This document shows positions 1 through 12,283 of a stretch of 32,318 bases of DNA, piece after piece. Both the position numbers and the translations under genes were made by a program. The number at the start of each line of letters is the position of its first letter. Positions within the stretch are counted from its first letter, which is position 1. Origin of the DNA: an uncultured Alteromonas sp. (lineage in GTDB: Bacteria; Pseudomonadota; Gammaproteobacteria; Enterobacterales; Alteromonadaceae); the NCBI RefSeq assembly GCF_913058315.1, contig NZ_CAJXQY010000042.1, positions 1-32,318 on the forward strand, given 5' to 3'. The notes under the pieces were generated by a model. It saw only the letters and a program-made list of their open reading frames with translations. It searched no databases and had not been told where the DNA came from.

Positions 1-313
<313 letters not shown>

Positions 314-364
314 CTAAGTTAAAAGTCCGCTCCAATAGCAGACCGGACCGAACCTTCAAATTTA

Positions 365-2461
365 TTAGCTTCGTGCCTCAATGATTGCTTTCGCCACGTT
401 ATTAGGCGCTTCTGCATAGTTGAAGAACTCCATTGAATAGGAGGCGCGCCCCTGCGTAGCAGAACGCAGGTCAGTAGCATAACCGAACATTTCTGAAAGT
501 GGCACCTTTGCCCGTACAATTTTTATACCGGCCACACCGTCTTCCATACCTTCAATCATACCACGGCGACGATTCAGGTCGCCAACAACGTCACCCATCC
601 AGTCTTCCGGAGTGGTTACTTCAACGTTCATCGTGGGCTCCAGCAAAACAGGATTCGCCTCAGCGGCCCCTTTCTTAAAGCCCATTGAACCGGCGATCTT
701 AAACGCCATTTCAGAAGAGTCAACATCATGGTAAGAACCGTCGAACAAAGTTACCTTTACATCGAGAACCGGGTAACCTGCCAGCACACCATTTTGCGTT
801 TGCTCCTGAATACCTTTGTCCACCGAAGGAATAAACTCCTTTGGAATGACGCCGCCAACGATTTCGTTAACGAACTCATATCCAGCGCCTTCTTCGTTCG
901 GCTCTATGCGCAGCCAGACGTGACCAAACTGGCCTCTACCACCTGACTGACGGACAAACTTGCCTTCGACTTCCACTTTTTTGCGGATAGTCTCGCGGTA
1001 AGCCACTTGTGGATTACCGACATTACATTCAACTTTAAATTCCCGCTTCATGCGGTCAACGATGATATCTAAGTGTAGCTCACCCATACCGGAAATGATG
1101 GTCTGCCCGGTTTCATCGTCAGTTTTCACGCGGAACGATGGATCTTCAGCTGCAAGCTTACTCAGGGCAATGCCCATTTTCTCCTGATCGGCCGTTGATT
1201 TCGGTTCTACGGCAATCGAGATTACCGGATCGGGGAATTCCATACGTTCAAGCGTAATCACATTGTTAGGATCGCACAGCGTGTCACCGGTAGTCACATC
1301 TTTCATACCGATGGCGGCAGCGATATCGCCTGCACGAACCTCTTTTAATTCCTCACGGTCTTTCGAGTGCATTTGCACAATTCGACCAAATCTTTCGCGC
1401 TTGCCTTTCACCGGATTGAACACCGTATCACCGGTATTCACTACGCCTGAGTAACAGCGGAAAAAGGTTAACGTACCCACGAATGGGTCAGTGGCAATCT
1501 TAAAGGCCAGTGCTGAGAATGGTTCGTCATCATCGGCGTGACGCTCACCTTCGCTATCATCCGGCAAAATACCCTTGATTGCAGGTACATCCATGGGTGC
1601 AGGCAAATAACGAACCACAGCATCGAGTACTGCCTGGACGCCTTTGTTCTTAAATGCACTACCACAGGTCGCTAACACAATCTCATTGTTTAGCGTACGA
1701 ATGCGCAGACCTTCATGAATTTCGTCTTCAGTCAGTTCTGTGCCTTCTAAATACTTGTCCATTAACTCGTCGTTGGCTTCAGCCGCCGCTTCAATCATTT
1801 CAGAGCGGTATTGTTCGGCCTTGTCCATCAGATCCGCAGGGATCTCTTCGTAAGTAAAGGTCATGCCTTTATCTTCGGCGTTCCAGTTAATGGATTTCAT
1901 CTTAATCAGGTCAATGACGCCGCTGAACTCTTCTTCAGCACCAATGTTAAGCTGAATCGGTACGCAGTTTGCGCCCAACCGCTTACGGATCTGACCAATG
2001 ACCCGTTCGAAATCCGCTCCGGCACGGTCCATCTTATTGACGAAGACCATGCGCGGAACGTGATATTTATCCGCTTGTCGCCAAACGGTTTCTGATTGAG
2101 GCTCTACGCCTGAAGACCCACAAAATACTACTACCGCTCCATCCAGAACACGTAAAGAACGCTCTACCTCAATGGTAAAGTCAACGTGTCCGGGGGTGTC
2201 GATAATGTTGATGCGATGCTGATCAAACTGTTGCTGCATCCCGGCCCAGAAACAGGTAGTAGCGGCGGAAGTAATGGTAATTCCACGCTCTTGTTCCTGT
2301 TCCATCCAGTCCATGGTTGCTGCACCATCATGCACTTCACCAATTTTATGCGATAACCCGGTATAAAATAGCACGCGCTCGGTTGTTGTGGTTTTACCCG
2401 CATCAACGTGTGCAACAATGCCTATATTCCGATAGCGATCAATTGGGGTCTTACGCGACAT
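365..2461 (-). CDS. fusA: Elongation factor G
   Basis: EF-G is the cytoplasmic translational GTPase that drives tRNA-mRNA translocation and, with RRF, ribosome recycling. At 698 residues it is close to the usual length of about 700. Visible motifs are the P-loop AHVDAGKT (residues 17-24), switch [11 protein letters not shown], the G3 motif DTPGH (about 88-92) and the G4 motif NKMD (about 142). Domain IV carries the [10 protein letters not shown] segment, and the C-terminal domain V ends in [15 protein letters not shown]. The ATG at 2461 follows GAGAGAGATGT, a Shine-Dalgarno-like sequence. Only 24 bases separate it from rpsG upstream, so it is cotranscribed within the str operon. It resembles the canonical EF-G1 type rather than a paralogue, judging from motif integrity and operon position. 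Confidence 0.98.
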   Translation of the reverse strand: MSRKTPIDRYRNIGIVAHVDAGKTTTTERVLFYTGLSHKIGEVHDGAATMDWMEQEQERGITITSAATTCFWAGMQQQFDQHRINIIDTPGHVDFTIEVERSLRVLDGAVVVFCGSSGVEPQSETVWRQADKYHVPRMVFVNKMDRAGADFERVIGQIRKRLGANCVPIQLNIGAEEEFSGVIDLIKMKSINWNAEDKGMTFTYEEIPADLMDKAEQYRSEMIEAAAEANDELMDKYLEGTELTEDEIHEGLRIRTLNNEIVLATCGSAFKNKGVQAVLDAVVRYLPAPMDVPAIKGILPDDSEGERHADDDEPFSALAFKIATDPFVGTLTFFRCYSGVVNTGDTVFNPVKGKRERFGRIVQMHSKDREELKEVRAGDIAAAIGMKDVTTGDTLCDPNNVITLERMEFPDPVISIAVEPKSTADQEKMGIALSKLAAEDPSFRVKTDDETGQTIISGMGELHLDIIVDRMKREFKVECNVGNPQVAYRETIRKKVEVEGKFVRQSGGRGQFGHVWLRIEPNEEGAGYEFVNEIVGGVIPKEFIPSVDKGIQEQTQNGVLAGYPVLDVKVTLFDGSYHDVDSSEMAFKIAGSMGFKKGAAEANPVLLEPTMNVEVTTPEDWMGDVVGDLNRRRGMIEGMEDGVAGIKIVRAKVPLSEMFGYATDLRSATQGRASYSMEFFNYAEAPNNVAKAIIEARS

Positions 2462-2485
2462 ACATCTCTCTCAGTTAAACGTTGA

Positions 2486-2956
2486 TTACCAACGATAGTG
2501 TGCGAACGCTTTGTTCGCTTCGGCCATACGGTGAACGTCTTCACGTTTCTTAACCGCTGAACCTTTGTTGTCAGCTGCATCTAACATTTCGGCTGCAAGG
2601 CGTTGAGCCATTGACTTCTCGCCACGTTTACGTGCCGCTTCTACCATCCAACGCATACCTAATGCATTACGACGAACTGGACGTACTTCTACTGGAACCT
2701 GGTAAGTTGAACCACCAACGCGGCGAGACTTAACCTCTACAGTAGGACGAATGTTGTCCAGAGCTTCTTCGAATACATCTAAGTGTGCCTTGCCGGTTTT
2801 TTCAGCAACAATATCAAGCGCACCGTAAACGATTTTTTCTGCAATCGATTTCTTGCCGTCGAGCATTACGACATTCATGAATTTAGCAAGCAGCTGTGAA
2901 CCAAATTTTGGTTCTGGTAGGATTTTACGTTGACCTACGACTCTTCTTCTTGGCAT
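2486..2956 (-). CDS. rpsG: 30S ribosomal protein S7
   Basis: S7 is a primary 16S rRNA-binding protein that nucleates assembly of the 30S head and contacts the E-site tRNA. The 156-residue product starts [20 protein letters not shown] and contains the family segments [13 protein letters not shown] and [19 protein letters not shown], then ends AHYRW. This length matches the short form of the protein. It lies between rpsL (74-base gap) and fusA (24-base gap). In E. coli, S7 is the translational autoregulator of this operon and binds the rpsL-rpsG gap; the equivalent gap here has hairpin potential (see 2957-3030). Confidence 0.98.
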   Translation of the reverse strand: MPRRRVVGQRKILPEPKFGSQLLAKFMNVVMLDGKKSIAEKIVYGALDIVAEKTGKAHLDVFEEALDNIRPTVEVKSRRVGGSTYQVPVEVRPVRRNALGMRWMVEAARKRGEKSMAQRLAAEMLDAADNKGSAVKKREDVHRMAEANKAFAHYRW

Positions 2957-3030
2957 CTTCTATTCTCCGTGGAATTCAGGGATAACCCAAAACTCAATTA
3001 ATTCAGTTTGGCCTTACTAACGGAGAACCG
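2957..3030 (-). promoter_or_regulatory. rpsL-rpsG intercistronic region, candidate S7 translational operator
   Basis: This 74-base gap can fold on the mRNA strand: a small hairpin TAACGG-ttct-CCGTTA lies right at the rpsL stop, and a second candidate AACT...GAGTT surrounds GAATTAATT. The rpsG ribosome binding site (CGGAGAATAGAAG) follows. In E. coli the equivalent region binds S7 and couples translation of S12 and S7. Here the role is inferred from position; I did not recognise the specific S7-binding sequence. Confidence 0.3.
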
Positions 3031-3405
3031 TTAAGACTTAGGCCGCTTGGCGCCGTACTTAGAACGGGCCTGTCTACGATCGTTTACGCCAGCGCAGTCA
3101 AGAGTACCGCGAACTGTGTGATAACGAACACCTGGCAAGTCTTTTACACGACCGCCACGGATAAGCACAACACTGTGCTCTTGCAGGTTGTGGCCTTCAC
3201 CACCGATGTATGAAGAAACTTCAAAACCGTTGGTTAAACGCACACGACATACTTTACGAAGTGCTGAGTTTGGTTTCTTAGGCGTAGTGGTATATACACG
3301 AGTACATACACCACGTCTTTGCGGACAAGCTTGCAGGGCAGCAACGTTGCTTTTCTCAACGGGCTTTCTGCGTGGCTTGCGCACTAACTGGTTAACTGTT
3401 GCCAT
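3031..3405 (-). CDS. rpsL: 30S ribosomal protein S12
   Basis: S12 sits at the decoding centre and controls accuracy of tRNA selection. The 124-residue product is nearly collinear with E. coli S12: [12 protein letters not shown] at the start, [11 protein letters not shown] (Lys43/Lys44) and [13 protein letters not shown]. The lysines commonly altered in streptomycin-resistant mutants (43 and the one in RVKDLP) are both wild type, so a sensitive allele is expected. The Asp of VKDLP is the residue methylthiolated by RimO in E. coli. The ATG at 3405 follows TCAGGAGCTAGTTA, a strong ribosome binding site. It is the first gene of the str operon, about 170 bases downstream of the promoter at 3580-3608. 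Confidence 0.98.
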   Translation of the reverse strand: MATVNQLVRKPRRKPVEKSNVAALQACPQRRGVCTRVYTTTPKKPNSALRKVCRVRLTNGFEVSSYIGGEGHNLQEHSVVLIRGGRVKDLPGVRYHTVRGTLDCAGVNDRRQARSKYGAKRPKS

Positions 3406-3430
3406 TAACTAGCTCCTGATTAAAAACTAC

Positions 3431-3454
3431 AAAAACCCGGGCCTTTGTCCGGGT
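3431..3454 (-). terminator. Terminator-like hairpin in the rpsL leader (possible attenuator)
   Basis: On the minus strand, ACCCGG and CCGGGT form a 6-bp GC-rich stem around an 8-base loop, with TTTTT at the foot and a second T5 shortly after. The structure has the form of an intrinsic terminator, yet it lies about 120 bases inside the transcript from the promoter at 3580-3608 and about 25 bases before the rpsL ATG. It may act as an attenuator, or as a weak second stop for rpoC readthrough. The stem is short, so efficiency is uncertain. Confidence 0.5.
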
Positions 3455-3579
3455 CGATTATTTACGACTTTTATCTCGTCGTCAGACCGTATGCTCGTTA
3501 CGATCCCTGTGACATTGAATCTAAAAACCGTGCCCTGTGTAGATGGCTGATAAGCCTGCTACCATTTTTGGGTCGCGGA

Positions 3580-3608
3580 ATATTAAAGATCAATGCCGGT
3601 GCTGTCAA
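3580..3608 (-). promoter_or_regulatory. str operon promoter (sigma-70)
   Basis: On the minus strand a perfect -35 TTGACA (3603-3608) is followed, after exactly 17 bases, by -10 TAATAT (3580-3585). The bases after the -10, TCCGCGACCC, form a CG-rich discriminator, typical of stable-RNA and ribosomal-protein promoters under ppGpp/DksA control. Transcription should start near 3573 and run through rpsL-rpsG-fusA-tuf. It lies just downstream of the rpoC terminator, so the two operons have separate signals. Confidence 0.85.
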
Positions 3609-3660
3609 GATGTACAAAGGTTAACCACAGAATAAACCGGTATTTAGCCTGTACAGATGA

Positions 3661-3692
3661 CAAAATGGGGCACTACCTTGCGGTAGTGCCCC
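3661..3692 (-). terminator. rpoBC operon intrinsic terminator
   Basis: GGGGCACTACC (3667-3677) and GGTAGTGCCCC (3682-3692) form a perfect 11-bp stem with a 4-base loop. On the minus strand it is followed by ATTTTG. It lies 18 bases past the rpoC stop codon, the expected place for the end of the rplKAJL-rpoBC transcript. Confidence 0.88.
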
Positions 3693-3710
3693 AATCTCTT
3701 TCTTAAGCGT

Positions 3711-6700
3711 TTATTCGTCTGACGATGAACTGTCAGAAGAAACTTCAGCGTTTAACGCTTCGGTCAGTGCCTGTTCAGCTTCCGCTGCAGACACAGACAA
3801 CTCTGCGATTTCTTCGTGGCGACGCTGTGCACGTTTTTCGTGATAAGCGAAACCGGTACCGGCTGGGATCAGACGACCAACGATAACGTTTTCTTTCAGA
3901 CCACGTAAATCGTCTTCTTTGCCCTGAACCGCAGCTTCGGTCAGTACGCGGGTAGTTTCCTGGAACGATGCTGCAGAGATGAAAGACTCTGTAGACAACG
4001 ACGCTTTAGTGATACCCAGTAACTGGATTTCATACAGCGCAGGCAATTTGCCTTGTTTTTCCATTTCACGGTTCGCGATCTTAACCGCAGCCACTTCAAC
4101 CTGCTCGCCTTCCAGGAATTGCGTATCGCCCGGAGCGGTAATCAAACACTTACGCAGCATCTGGCGAATAACTACCTCGATGTGCTTATCGTTAATTTTT
4201 ACACCCTGCAGACGGTAAACTTCCTGAACTTCGTTCACGATGTAGTTAGATACCGCACTCACGCCACGCAGACGTAAGATGTCGTGTGGTGACTCAGGAC
4301 CGTCAGCGATAACTTCGCCGCGTTCTACGTTCTCACCTTCGAACACGTTAAGCTGACGCCACTTTGGAATCATCTCTTCGTATGGGTCGCCATCTTTCGG
4401 CGTGATAACCAGACGTTTCTTACCTTTGGTTTCTTTACCAAAACCAATAGTACCTGAGACTTCAGCCAGGATTGCAGGCTCTTTAGGCTTACGCGCTTCA
4501 AACAGGTCAGCAACCCGTGGCAGACCACCGGTGATGTCACGTGTTTTCGAGCTTTCCTGAGGAATACGTGCCAGCACGTCACCTTCGTTAGCTACCTTGC
4601 CATCGGCTGCTTCAATGGTAGTAAAGCTTGGCAGACGGATTTCCTGAAGACCGAACTCATCGCTCTCAAGGATTAGCTTAGGCTCTTTAGAGTTAACCTT
4701 GGACAGGTCTTTAACCACAACACGGGTCAGACCGGTCAGCTCATCCTGCTGCATCTCAGTGTTTGAATCGTCGATATCAGCAAATGAGATCTTCGATGCA
4801 CGCTCTACGATAATAGGGTGACTATGCGGATCCCAGTTAGCGACCACGTCGCCAGCCTGAACAGCCGCACCGTCATCTACGGTCAGCGTTGCACCGTAAG
4901 GTACTTTATAACGTTCTTTCTCACGTCCCTGCTCATCGGTCATGGTCAGTTCGGTTGAACGAGAAACAATAACCAGTTTACCGTCAGTGTTACGTACAAA
5001 TTTAGCATTATGCAGTTTCAGGTTACCGGCTGTTTTAACCTGTACGCTGTTCTCTGCAGACGCTCTTGATGCCGCACCACCGATGTGGAACGTACGCATG
5101 GTAAGCTGGGTTCCCGGCTCACCGATTGACTGAGCAGCGATAACACCAACAGATTCACCTTTACCGACCATATGACCGCGAGCCAGGTCACGACCATAAC
5201 AGTTGGCACAAACACCAAAGTCGTTTTCACAGGTGATAACTGAGCGAACCATGATTTGATCAACTGAATTAGCTTCAAGTAAATCTACCAGGGCTTCGTC
5301 AAGTAGCGTATTACGCTCAAGCAACACTTCATCAGTACCCGGGATGTAAACATCTTCGGCTACAACACGACCAAGCACTCGCTCACGCAGTGGTTCTACA
5401 ACGTCACCACCTTCAATCAGCGGCGTCATCAGAACGCCGTCGAAAGTACCACAGTCTGAGTTAGTGATTACCAAATCCTGTGCTACATCAACCAGACGAC
5501 GAGTCAGATAACCTGAGTTCGCAGTCTTAAGTGCTGTATCGGCAAGACCTTTACGCGCACCGTGAGTTGAGATGAAGTACTGTAGTACGTTCAGACCTTC
5601 GCGGAAGTTAGCCGTGATAGGTGTTTCGATGATTGAACCATCCGGTTTAGCCATCAGACCACGCATACCAGCAAGCTGACGAATCTGTGCGGCACTACCA
5701 CGAGCACCGGAGTCGGCCATCATATAAACAGAGTTAAATGAGGCTTGCTCTTCTTCTTCGCCTTTAGCGTTGATAACCACGTCAGTTTTCAGGTTATCCA
5801 TCATGGCTTTTGCTACTTTTTCGTTAGCATTTGACCAGATATCGATAACTTTGTTGTAACGTTCACCTGCTGTTACGAGACCGCTCTGGAACTGTTCCTG
5901 AATCTCAATAACTTCGGCTTCGGCCGCGTCGATAATTTCTTTCTTGGCATCCGGGATAACCATATCGTCGATACCAACAGACGCACCCGCGATCATCGCG
6001 TAATGGAAACCGGTATACATAATTTGGTCAGCCGCAATAACGGTATCTTTCAGACCAAGACGACGGTAACAGGCGTTAAGCAGACCAGAGATTTGCTTTT
6101 TACCCATTGCCTGGTTAATGATTTCAAAAGGCAGACCTTTTGGCAGAATCAGCGAGAAAATCGCACGACCAACAGTAGTGTCGGTCAGCGTCACTTTCTC
6201 GGTTTTAGAGCCGTCTTCTGCTACGTCGTATTCAGTAATACGCACTTTAACCCGTGAATGCAGTTCAGCGTTACCGGTACGGTAAGCCTTTTCAGCTTCG
6301 TGCGGGCTGGTAAAGACCATGCCTTCGCCCTGGCCGTTTACTTTATCACGAGTCAGGTAATACAGACCCAATACAACGTCCTGTGAAGGTACGATGATTG
6401 GCTCACCGTTCGCTGGCGACAGAATGTTATTCGTCGACATCATCAGCGCACGGGCTTCTAATTGTGCCTCAATGGTCAGTGGTACGTGTACCGCCATTTG
6501 GTCACCATCGAAGTCAGCGTTATAGGCCGCACACACCAGTGGGTGTAATTGGATCGCTTTACCTTCGATAAGGGTCGGTTCAAACGCCTGGATACCCAAA
6601 CGGTGAAGGGTTGGTGCACGGTTTAACAGTACCGGGTGTTCACGGATAACTTCGTCCAGAACGTCCCATACTTCCGGCGCTTCGCGCTCTACCAGCTTCT

Positions 6701-7892
6701 TAGCCGCTTTAATAGTAGTGGCTAAACCACGGCCTTCTAATTTGCCATAGATAAACGGCTTGAACAGTTCAAGGGCCATTTTCTTAGGCAGACCACACTG
6801 GTGTAAACGCAGTGTAGGACCAACGGTAATTACAGAACGGCCTGAGTAGTCAACACGCTTACCCAGCAGGTTCTGACGGAAACGACCTTGCTTACCTTTA
6901 ATCATGTCAGCAAGCGATTTCAGAGGACGTTTATTAGAACCGGTGATAGCGCGGCCACGACGACCGTTATCCAGTAGCGCATCGACCGCTTCCTGCAACA
7001 TACGTTTTTCGTTACGCACGATGATGTCAGGTGCCGCCAGGTCTAACAGACGCTTCAGACGGTTGTTACGGTTGATAACACGACGGTATAAATCGTTCAG
7101 GTCAGAGGTTGCAAAACGGCCACCGTCCAGAGGAACCAGAGGACGTAAATCCGGTGGTAATACTGGCAATACGGTCATGATCATCCACTCTGGCTTGTTG
7201 CCAGACTGTTGGAATGATTCAAGCAGTTTCAAACGCTTGGTGATCTTCTTACGCTTGGTTTCAGAGTTGATCGATGGCAACTCTTCACGCATAGACGCAA
7301 CATCAGCATCCACGTCAAGGTGCTTAAGCAGATCAAATACTGCTTCGGCGCCCATCTTCGCTTCAAATTCGTCACCGTGCTCTTCTAATGAATCAAGGTA
7401 TTCTTCTTCACTCAGCAGTTGACTACGCTCAAGGGTAGTCATACCAGGCTCAGTAACAACGAATGATTCGAAGTACAGTACGCGCTCGATATCACGCAAA
7501 GTCATATCCAGCATCAGACCGATACGAGACGGCAGAGATTTCAGGAACCAAATGTGTGCAACCGGGCTGGCCAGTTCAATGTGACCCATACGCTCTCGAC
7601 GTACTTTAGTCAGGGTAACTTCAACACCACATTTTTCACAGATAACACCACGGTGCTTCAGGCGCTTATACTTACCGCACAGACACTCGTAGTCTTTAAC
7701 CGGACCAAAGATTCGCGCACAAAAAAGACCGTCACGCTCAGGCTTGAACGTACGGTAGTTAATGGTTTCAGGTTTCTTAACTTCACCAAAAGACCATGAA
7801 CGAATCATGTCTGGTGAGGCAAGACCAATGCGAATATTATCGAATTCTTCAGTCTTGTTTTGTTGTTTTAGAAACTTTAATAAGTCTTTCAC
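3711..7892 (-). CDS. rpoC: DNA-directed RNA polymerase subunit beta'
   Basis: Beta' is the largest core RNA polymerase subunit and carries the catalytic magnesium. The 1393-residue protein is close to the E. coli length (1407). The N-terminal zinc ribbon has Cys70, Cys72, Cys85 and Cys88. The absolutely conserved active-site motif NADFDGD lies in [14 protein letters not shown]. The second zinc site is in the segment [15 protein letters not shown], and the bridge-helix/trigger-loop part includes [16 protein letters not shown]. The start codon is GTG at 7892, preceded by GGGAGAGTATT; E. coli rpoC also starts with GTG. It follows rpoB by 79 bases and ends before the hairpin at 3661-3692. The acidic, serine-rich C-terminal tail ([10 protein letters not shown]) is a lineage-specific extension. 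Confidence 0.98.
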   Translation of the reverse strand: MKDLLKFLKQQNKTEEFDNIRIGLASPDMIRSWSFGEVKKPETINYRTFKPERDGLFCARIFGPVKDYECLCGKYKRLKHRGVICEKCGVEVTLTKVRRERMGHIELASPVAHIWFLKSLPSRIGLMLDMTLRDIERVLYFESFVVTEPGMTTLERSQLLSEEEYLDSLEEHGDEFEAKMGAEAVFDLLKHLDVDADVASMREELPSINSETKRKKITKRLKLLESFQQSGNKPEWMIMTVLPVLPPDLRPLVPLDGGRFATSDLNDLYRRVINRNNRLKRLLDLAAPDIIVRNEKRMLQEAVDALLDNGRRGRAITGSNKRPLKSLADMIKGKQGRFRQNLLGKRVDYSGRSVITVGPTLRLHQCGLPKKMALELFKPFIYGKLEGRGLATTIKAAKKLVEREAPEVWDVLDEVIREHPVLLNRAPTLHRLGIQAFEPTLIEGKAIQLHPLVCAAYNADFDGDQMAVHVPLTIEAQLEARALMMSTNNILSPANGEPIIVPSQDVVLGLYYLTRDKVNGQGEGMVFTSPHEAEKAYRTGNAELHSRVKVRITEYDVAEDGSKTEKVTLTDTTVGRAIFSLILPKGLPFEIINQAMGKKQISGLLNACYRRLGLKDTVIAADQIMYTGFHYAMIAGASVGIDDMVIPDAKKEIIDAAEAEVIEIQEQFQSGLVTAGERYNKVIDIWSNANEKVAKAMMDNLKTDVVINAKGEEEEQASFNSVYMMADSGARGSAAQIRQLAGMRGLMAKPDGSIIETPITANFREGLNVLQYFISTHGARKGLADTALKTANSGYLTRRLVDVAQDLVITNSDCGTFDGVLMTPLIEGGDVVEPLRERVLGRVVAEDVYIPGTDEVLLERNTLLDEALVDLLEANSVDQIMVRSVITCENDFGVCANCYGRDLARGHMVGKGESVGVIAAQSIGEPGTQLTMRTFHIGGAASRASAENSVQVKTAGNLKLHNAKFVRNTDGKLVIVSRSTELTMTDEQGREKERYKVPYGATLTVDDGAAVQAGDVVANWDPHSHPIIVERASKISFADIDDSNTEMQQDELTGLTRVVVKDLSKVNSKEPKLILESDEFGLQEIRLPSFTTIEAADGKVANEGDVLARIPQESSKTRDITGGLPRVADLFEARKPKEPAILAEVSGTIGFGKETKGKKRLVITPKDGDPYEEMIPKWRQLNVFEGENVERGEVIADGPESPHDILRLRGVSAVSNYIVNEVQEVYRLQGVKINDKHIEVVIRQMLRKCLITAPGDTQFLEGEQVEVAAVKIANREMEKQGKLPALYEIQLLGITKASLSTESFISAASFQETTRVLTEAAVQGKEDDLRGLKENVIVGRLIPAGTGFAYHEKRAQRRHEEIAELSVSAAEAEQALTEALNAEVSSDSSSSDE

Positions 7893-7920
7893 AATACTCT
7901 CCCGGCGGAGTCAGTCTCTA

Positions 7921-7940
7921 TGGCCCGGTTACCCGGGCCA
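7921..7940 (-). other. Hairpin in the rpoB-rpoC spacer
   Basis: TGGCCCGG and CCGGGCCA form a perfect 8-bp stem with a 4-base loop in the 79-base gap between rpoB and rpoC. No U-tract follows on the minus strand, so it is not a classical terminator. It may protect or process the mRNA or tune rpoC translation; this is inference from structure only. Confidence 0.45.
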
Positions 7941-7971
7941 ACTCAATCAATTATGGCAACAAACGGCCTGC

Positions 7972-10900
7972 TTAGTTTTCTTCCAGCTCGATATTGATAC
8001 CGAGTGAGCGGATTTCTTTAAGCAGTACGTTGAAGGACTCAGGCATGCCTGGTTCCATTCTGTGATCGCCATCAACGATGTTCTTGTACATTTTGGTACG
8101 ACCGTTAACGTCATCAGACTTAACAGTAAGCATTTCCTGCAGGGTGTACGCAGCACCGTATGCTTCCAGTGCCCACACTTCCATCTCTCCGAAGCGCTGA
8201 CCACCGAACTGTGCTTTACCACCCAGCGGCTGCTGAGTCACCAGGCTGTAAGAACCGGTTGAACGCGCGTGCATCTTGTCGTCAACCAAGTGGTTCAGTT
8301 TCAGCATGTACATATAACCAACGGTAACCGGACGTTCGAATTCACGACCCGTACGACCATCAAACAGGGTAATTTGCCCGCTCTCTGGAATATCCGCCAG
8401 TTTCAACATCGCTTTGATTTCAGCTTCACGTGCGCCGTCGAATACCGGCGTAGCAATCGGAACACCCTTACGCAGGTTGTCGGCTAAACGCAGTACTTCA
8501 TGGTCAGTAAATGTGCCGATATCGACTTGTTTCGGGTTATCACCCAAATCGTACACTTCTTGCAGGAAGCCACGCAGTTTCTGCAGTTCTTCTTGCTCTT
8601 TCAGCATACGGTCGATCTTAACGCCCAGACCATGCGCAGCCATACCTAAGTGCGTTTCAAGGATCTGACCGATGTTCATCCGCGACGGTACACCCAGTGG
8701 GTTCAGTACGATGTCTACCGGCGTACCGTTTTCATCGTATGGCATATCTTCAACCGGAATTACGGTAGAGATAACACCTTTGTTACCGTGACGACCTGCC
8801 ATCTTGTCACCAGGCTGGATATGACGCTTAACAGCCAGGTAAACCTTAACGATCTTCAGTACACCTGGAGCCAGGTCATCGCCTTGAGTGATCTTGCGAC
8901 GCTTAACTTCAAATTTCTTATCGAAATCAGCTTTGATTTCGTCGTGCTGGGCACCGATTTGATCTAAATCGCTCTGCAGATCAACATCTGACAGTGGGAT
9001 ATCAAACCATTTTTCACGCGGCATGCTGTCAAGCTTAGCTTGCTCAACGCCTGCTTTAAGCAGCAGGTTAGCAGCACGTGCGAAGATGCCGTCGGCCAGG
9101 ATATTGAATTCGTCAGACAGGTCTTTCTTAACCTGACGTAACTGCATGTCTTCAATTTCTAGGGCACGCTTGTCTTTTTCTACGCCATCACGGGTGAACA
9201 CCTGAACGTCGATAACCGTGCCGTGTACAGAGTTTGGTACACGTAATGAGGTATCTTTAACGTCAGAGGCTTTTTCACCAAAGATAGCACGTAACAGTTT
9301 TTCTTCCGGCGTCAGCTGGGTTTCGCCTTTAGGCGTTACCTTACCTACCAGAATGTCACCACCCTTCACTTCTGCACCGATGTATACAACGCCGGATTCA
9401 TCCAACTTGCTCAGCGCAGACTCACCTACGTTTGGAATATCAGAAGAAATTTCTTCTGGCCCTAACTTGGTGTCACGAGCGATACAGCTCAGTTCCTGAA
9501 TGTGGATCGTTGTAAAACGGTCTTCCTGAGCAACACGCTCAGAGATCAGGATCGAGTCTTCGAAGTTGTAACCGTTCCAAGGCATGAAAGCGATGCGCAT
9601 GTTCTGACCAAGGGCCAGGTCACCTAAATCCGTAGACGGACCATCAGCCAGTACATCGCCTGCTACAATCGGGTCACCGACGCTACAGGTAGGACGCTGG
9701 TTAATACAGGTGTTCTGGTTAGAACGGGTATATTTGTTCAGGTTGTAAATGTCGATACCTGCTTCACCAGCAAACATCTCATCTTCGTCAACCTTTACCA
9801 CGATACGGCTGGCGTCAACGTAATCGATAACACCACCACGCTTGGCAACAACAGTAACACCTGAGTCGACAGCGATGGTTCTTTCCATACCGGTACCAAC
9901 CAGTGGCTTATCAGCACGCAGAGTAGGTACTGCCTGACGTTGCATGTTAGCACCCATCAAGGCACGGTTAGCATCATCGTGTTCCAGGAACGGGATAATG
10001 CTGGCAGCAATCGAAACGATTTGCTGTGGTGAAACGTCCATGTATTTGATGTCTTCTTTAGGCATCAAAGTGGTTTCACCACGGTGACGACATGGGATCA
10101 GGTCATCAACCAGTTCCATACCTTCAGTCAATGCGACGTTTGCCTGCGCAATCGCGAACTGACCTTCTTCAATCGCCGATAAATAATCAATTTCATCAGA
10201 TACCACGCCATCGACAATGCGACGGAATGGGGTTTCAAGGAAACCAAAGTCATTGGTACGGGCAAAGCTCGCCAATGAGTTAATCAAACCGATGTTTGGA
10301 CCTTCAGGGGTTTCGATTGGACACAGACGACCGTAGTGCGTCGGGTGTACGTCTCGAACCTCAAAGCCTGCACGTTCACGAGTTAGACCACCCGGGCCTA
10401 AGGCAGAAATCCGACGCTTATGCGTTACTTCTGACAGCGGGTTGTTCTGATCCATAAACTGAGACAGCTGTGAAGAACCAAAGAATTCTTTAACCGCAGC
10501 AGAAATCGGCTTAGCGTTGATCAGGTCCTGTGGCATTACGCTGTCAAGGTCACCCAGAGACAGACGTTCTTTCACTGCACGCTCAACACGAACCAAACCT
10601 ACACGGAATTGATTCTCAGCCATTTCGCCTACTGAACGAATACGACGGTTACCTAAGTGGTCGATATCGTCCACTTCATCTTTACCGTCACGGATCAGGA
10701 TCAGCTGCTTCATAACATCAACGATGTCTTGCTTATCCAGCGTACCAGAACCTACCAGTTCTTCACGGCCTAAACGGCGGTTGAACTTCATGCGGCCTAC
10801 TGAAGACAGATCGTAACGTTCATCAGAGAAGAACAGGTTGTCGAACAGCGTTTCTGCAGCATCTTTTGTAGGTGGTTCACCAGGACGCATCATACGGTAG

Positions 10901-12000
10901 ATTTCTACCAGTGCTTCCAGGCGATTCGTCGAACTGTCAATACGCAGGGTATCTGAAATATACGAACCGTGATCCAGTTCGTTAATGTACAGAGTGGTAA
11001 ACTCTTTGATACCTGCCTGGCTTAATGCAGCCAGTGTCTCAAGCGTCACTTCGTCGTTAGCACTTACCAGTACTTCGCCGGTCTCTTCGTTAATATAGCT
11101 TTCGCCATAAACACGACCTGCCAGATATTCAACCGGTACTTCAAGCTCGGTAACACCGGCCTTTTCTAAAGCACGGGTATGACGGGCAGAAATTCGACGA
11201 CCGGATTCAACCAGTACGTTACCTTCACCATCAAGAATATCAAACTGTGCAGTTTCACCACGCAGACGATCAGGAACCACTTCCATCATCATCTTGTTAT
11301 CGGCGATGCGTACCTGAACTTTTTCGAAGAAAGTATCCAGAATCTCTTCGGTGGTCATTTCCAACGCACGTAAGATAATGGTTGCAGGCAACTTACGGCG
11401 ACGGTCGATACGGACAAACAGGTTATCTTTCGGGTCAAACTCGAAGTCTAACCACGACCCACGGTAAGGGATTACACGTGCGTTATAAAGTACTTTACCT
11501 GAAGAGTGCGTTTTACCTTTGTCGTGATCGTAGAACACGCCAGGAGAACGGTGCAGCTGAGAAACGATAACACGCTCGGTTCCATTAATGACGAACGTAC
11601 CGTTCTCTGTCATTAACGGGATCTCACCCATGTACACTTCTTGTTCTTTAATGTCTTTTACAGTACCAGGTGCTGCTTCTTTATCGAATAATACCAGGCG
11701 CAGTTTCACTCTTAACGGCGCGGAGAAGGTTACGCCTCGGATTTGACATTCTTTAACGTCAAATACCGGTTCGCCAAGGCGATAACTAACATATTGTAAT
11801 TCTGAATTGCCAGAGTAACTTTTTATTGGAAAAACAGAGCGGAATGCTGCTTCCAAACCATATTGACCATCCGGATCGATATCAATAAATTTCTTGAAAG
11901 AATCTAGCTGGATTGAAAGAAGGTATGGAATTTCCAATACCTGTGGGCGTTTGCCAAAATCCTTACGGATACGTTTCTTTTCGCTATAAGAGTAAACCAT
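7972..12000 (-). CDS. rpoB: DNA-directed RNA polymerase subunit beta
   Basis: Beta forms one pincer of core RNA polymerase and the rifampicin pocket. I place the start at the ATG at 12000, giving 1342 residues, the same length as E. coli RpoB, with an N-terminus [20 protein letters not shown] that matches the family. The frame is open to an ATG at 12060, but the 20 extra residues do not look like RpoB, whereas TGAGGAACCC precedes the 12000 start as a ribosome binding site. The rifampicin cluster ([18 protein letters not shown] and [14 protein letters not shown]) has the usual wild-type Gln, Asp, His and Ser. Further conserved blocks are [20 protein letters not shown] and [19 protein letters not shown] near the C-terminus. 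It lies downstream of rplL, beyond an attenuator-like hairpin, and upstream of rpoC. Confidence 0.97.
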   Translation of the reverse strand: MVYSYSEKKRIRKDFGKRPQVLEIPYLLSIQLDSFKKFIDIDPDGQYGLEAAFRSVFPIKSYSGNSELQYVSYRLGEPVFDVKECQIRGVTFSAPLRVKLRLVLFDKEAAPGTVKDIKEQEVYMGEIPLMTENGTFVINGTERVIVSQLHRSPGVFYDHDKGKTHSSGKVLYNARVIPYRGSWLDFEFDPKDNLFVRIDRRRKLPATIILRALEMTTEEILDTFFEKVQVRIADNKMMMEVVPDRLRGETAQFDILDGEGNVLVESGRRISARHTRALEKAGVTELEVPVEYLAGRVYGESYINEETGEVLVSANDEVTLETLAALSQAGIKEFTTLYINELDHGSYISDTLRIDSSTNRLEALVEIYRMMRPGEPPTKDAAETLFDNLFFSDERYDLSSVGRMKFNRRLGREELVGSGTLDKQDIVDVMKQLILIRDGKDEVDDIDHLGNRRIRSVGEMAENQFRVGLVRVERAVKERLSLGDLDSVMPQDLINAKPISAAVKEFFGSSQLSQFMDQNNPLSEVTHKRRISALGPGGLTRERAGFEVRDVHPTHYGRLCPIETPEGPNIGLINSLASFARTNDFGFLETPFRRIVDGVVSDEIDYLSAIEEGQFAIAQANVALTEGMELVDDLIPCRHRGETTLMPKEDIKYMDVSPQQIVSIAASIIPFLEHDDANRALMGANMQRQAVPTLRADKPLVGTGMERTIAVDSGVTVVAKRGGVIDYVDASRIVVKVDEDEMFAGEAGIDIYNLNKYTRSNQNTCINQRPTCSVGDPIVAGDVLADGPSTDLGDLALGQNMRIAFMPWNGYNFEDSILISERVAQEDRFTTIHIQELSCIARDTKLGPEEISSDIPNVGESALSKLDESGVVYIGAEVKGGDILVGKVTPKGETQLTPEEKLLRAIFGEKASDVKDTSLRVPNSVHGTVIDVQVFTRDGVEKDKRALEIEDMQLRQVKKDLSDEFNILADGIFARAANLLLKAGVEQAKLDSMPREKWFDIPLSDVDLQSDLDQIGAQHDEIKADFDKKFEVKRRKITQGDDLAPGVLKIVKVYLAVKRHIQPGDKMAGRHGNKGVISTVIPVEDMPYDENGTPVDIVLNPLGVPSRMNIGQILETHLGMAAHGLGVKIDRMLKEQEELQKLRGFLQEVYDLGDNPKQVDIGTFTDHEVLRLADNLRKGVPIATPVFDGAREAEIKAMLKLADIPESGQITLFDGRTGREFERPVTVGYMYMLKLNHLVDDKMHARSTGSYSLVTQQPLGGKAQFGGQRFGEMEVWALEAYGAAYTLQEMLTVKSDDVNGRTKMYKNIVDGDHRMEPGMPESFNVLLKEIRSLGINIELEEN

Positions 12001-12216
12001 GGGTTCCTCAGCCTGCTGATTTTTGACCCAACCTGTTGTCATAACACTTTTCGACAACAAACTTCCAGTACCCTTTCACAGGGAACAATCAGATAGCATA
12101 CACCAAAAATTAGCCAATTTTTAGTTAACTTGTTGGTTTATTGCTAAATAAATTATTCACAGTGGTGGCGCATGGTGTGTACAGACAAGGGTAATAAACC
12201 GTACACCCTACAGCGC

Positions 12217-12249
12217 AAAAAGGCTGGTGGTTAAAAAAACCACCAGCCT
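12217..12249 (-). terminator. rplL-rpoB intercistronic terminator/attenuator
   Basis: AGGCTGGTGGTT (12221-12232) and AACCACCAGCCT (12238-12249) form a perfect 12-bp stem with an A5/T5 loop, followed on the minus strand by TTTTT. It sits 34 bases past rplL. E. coli has a partial attenuator in the same place that lowers rpoBC expression relative to the ribosomal proteins, and the same role is inferred here. The remaining bases up to rpoB (12001-12216) are AT-rich; I found no confident separate rpoB promoter there. Confidence 0.8.
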
Positions 12250-12283
12250 ATGCCATTTCTGGCAAGCAATCTGCTAGTGCAGA

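Noticed and set aside
6904-7422. 172-codon frame antisense to rpoC
   Set aside because: rpoC is certain in this stretch; the antisense product is Arg/Ser-rich with no domain.
12001-12060. Upstream ATG at 12060 for rpoB
   Set aside because: The extra 20 residues do not match RpoB N-termini, and the 12000 start has a ribosome binding site and gives exactly the E. coli length.
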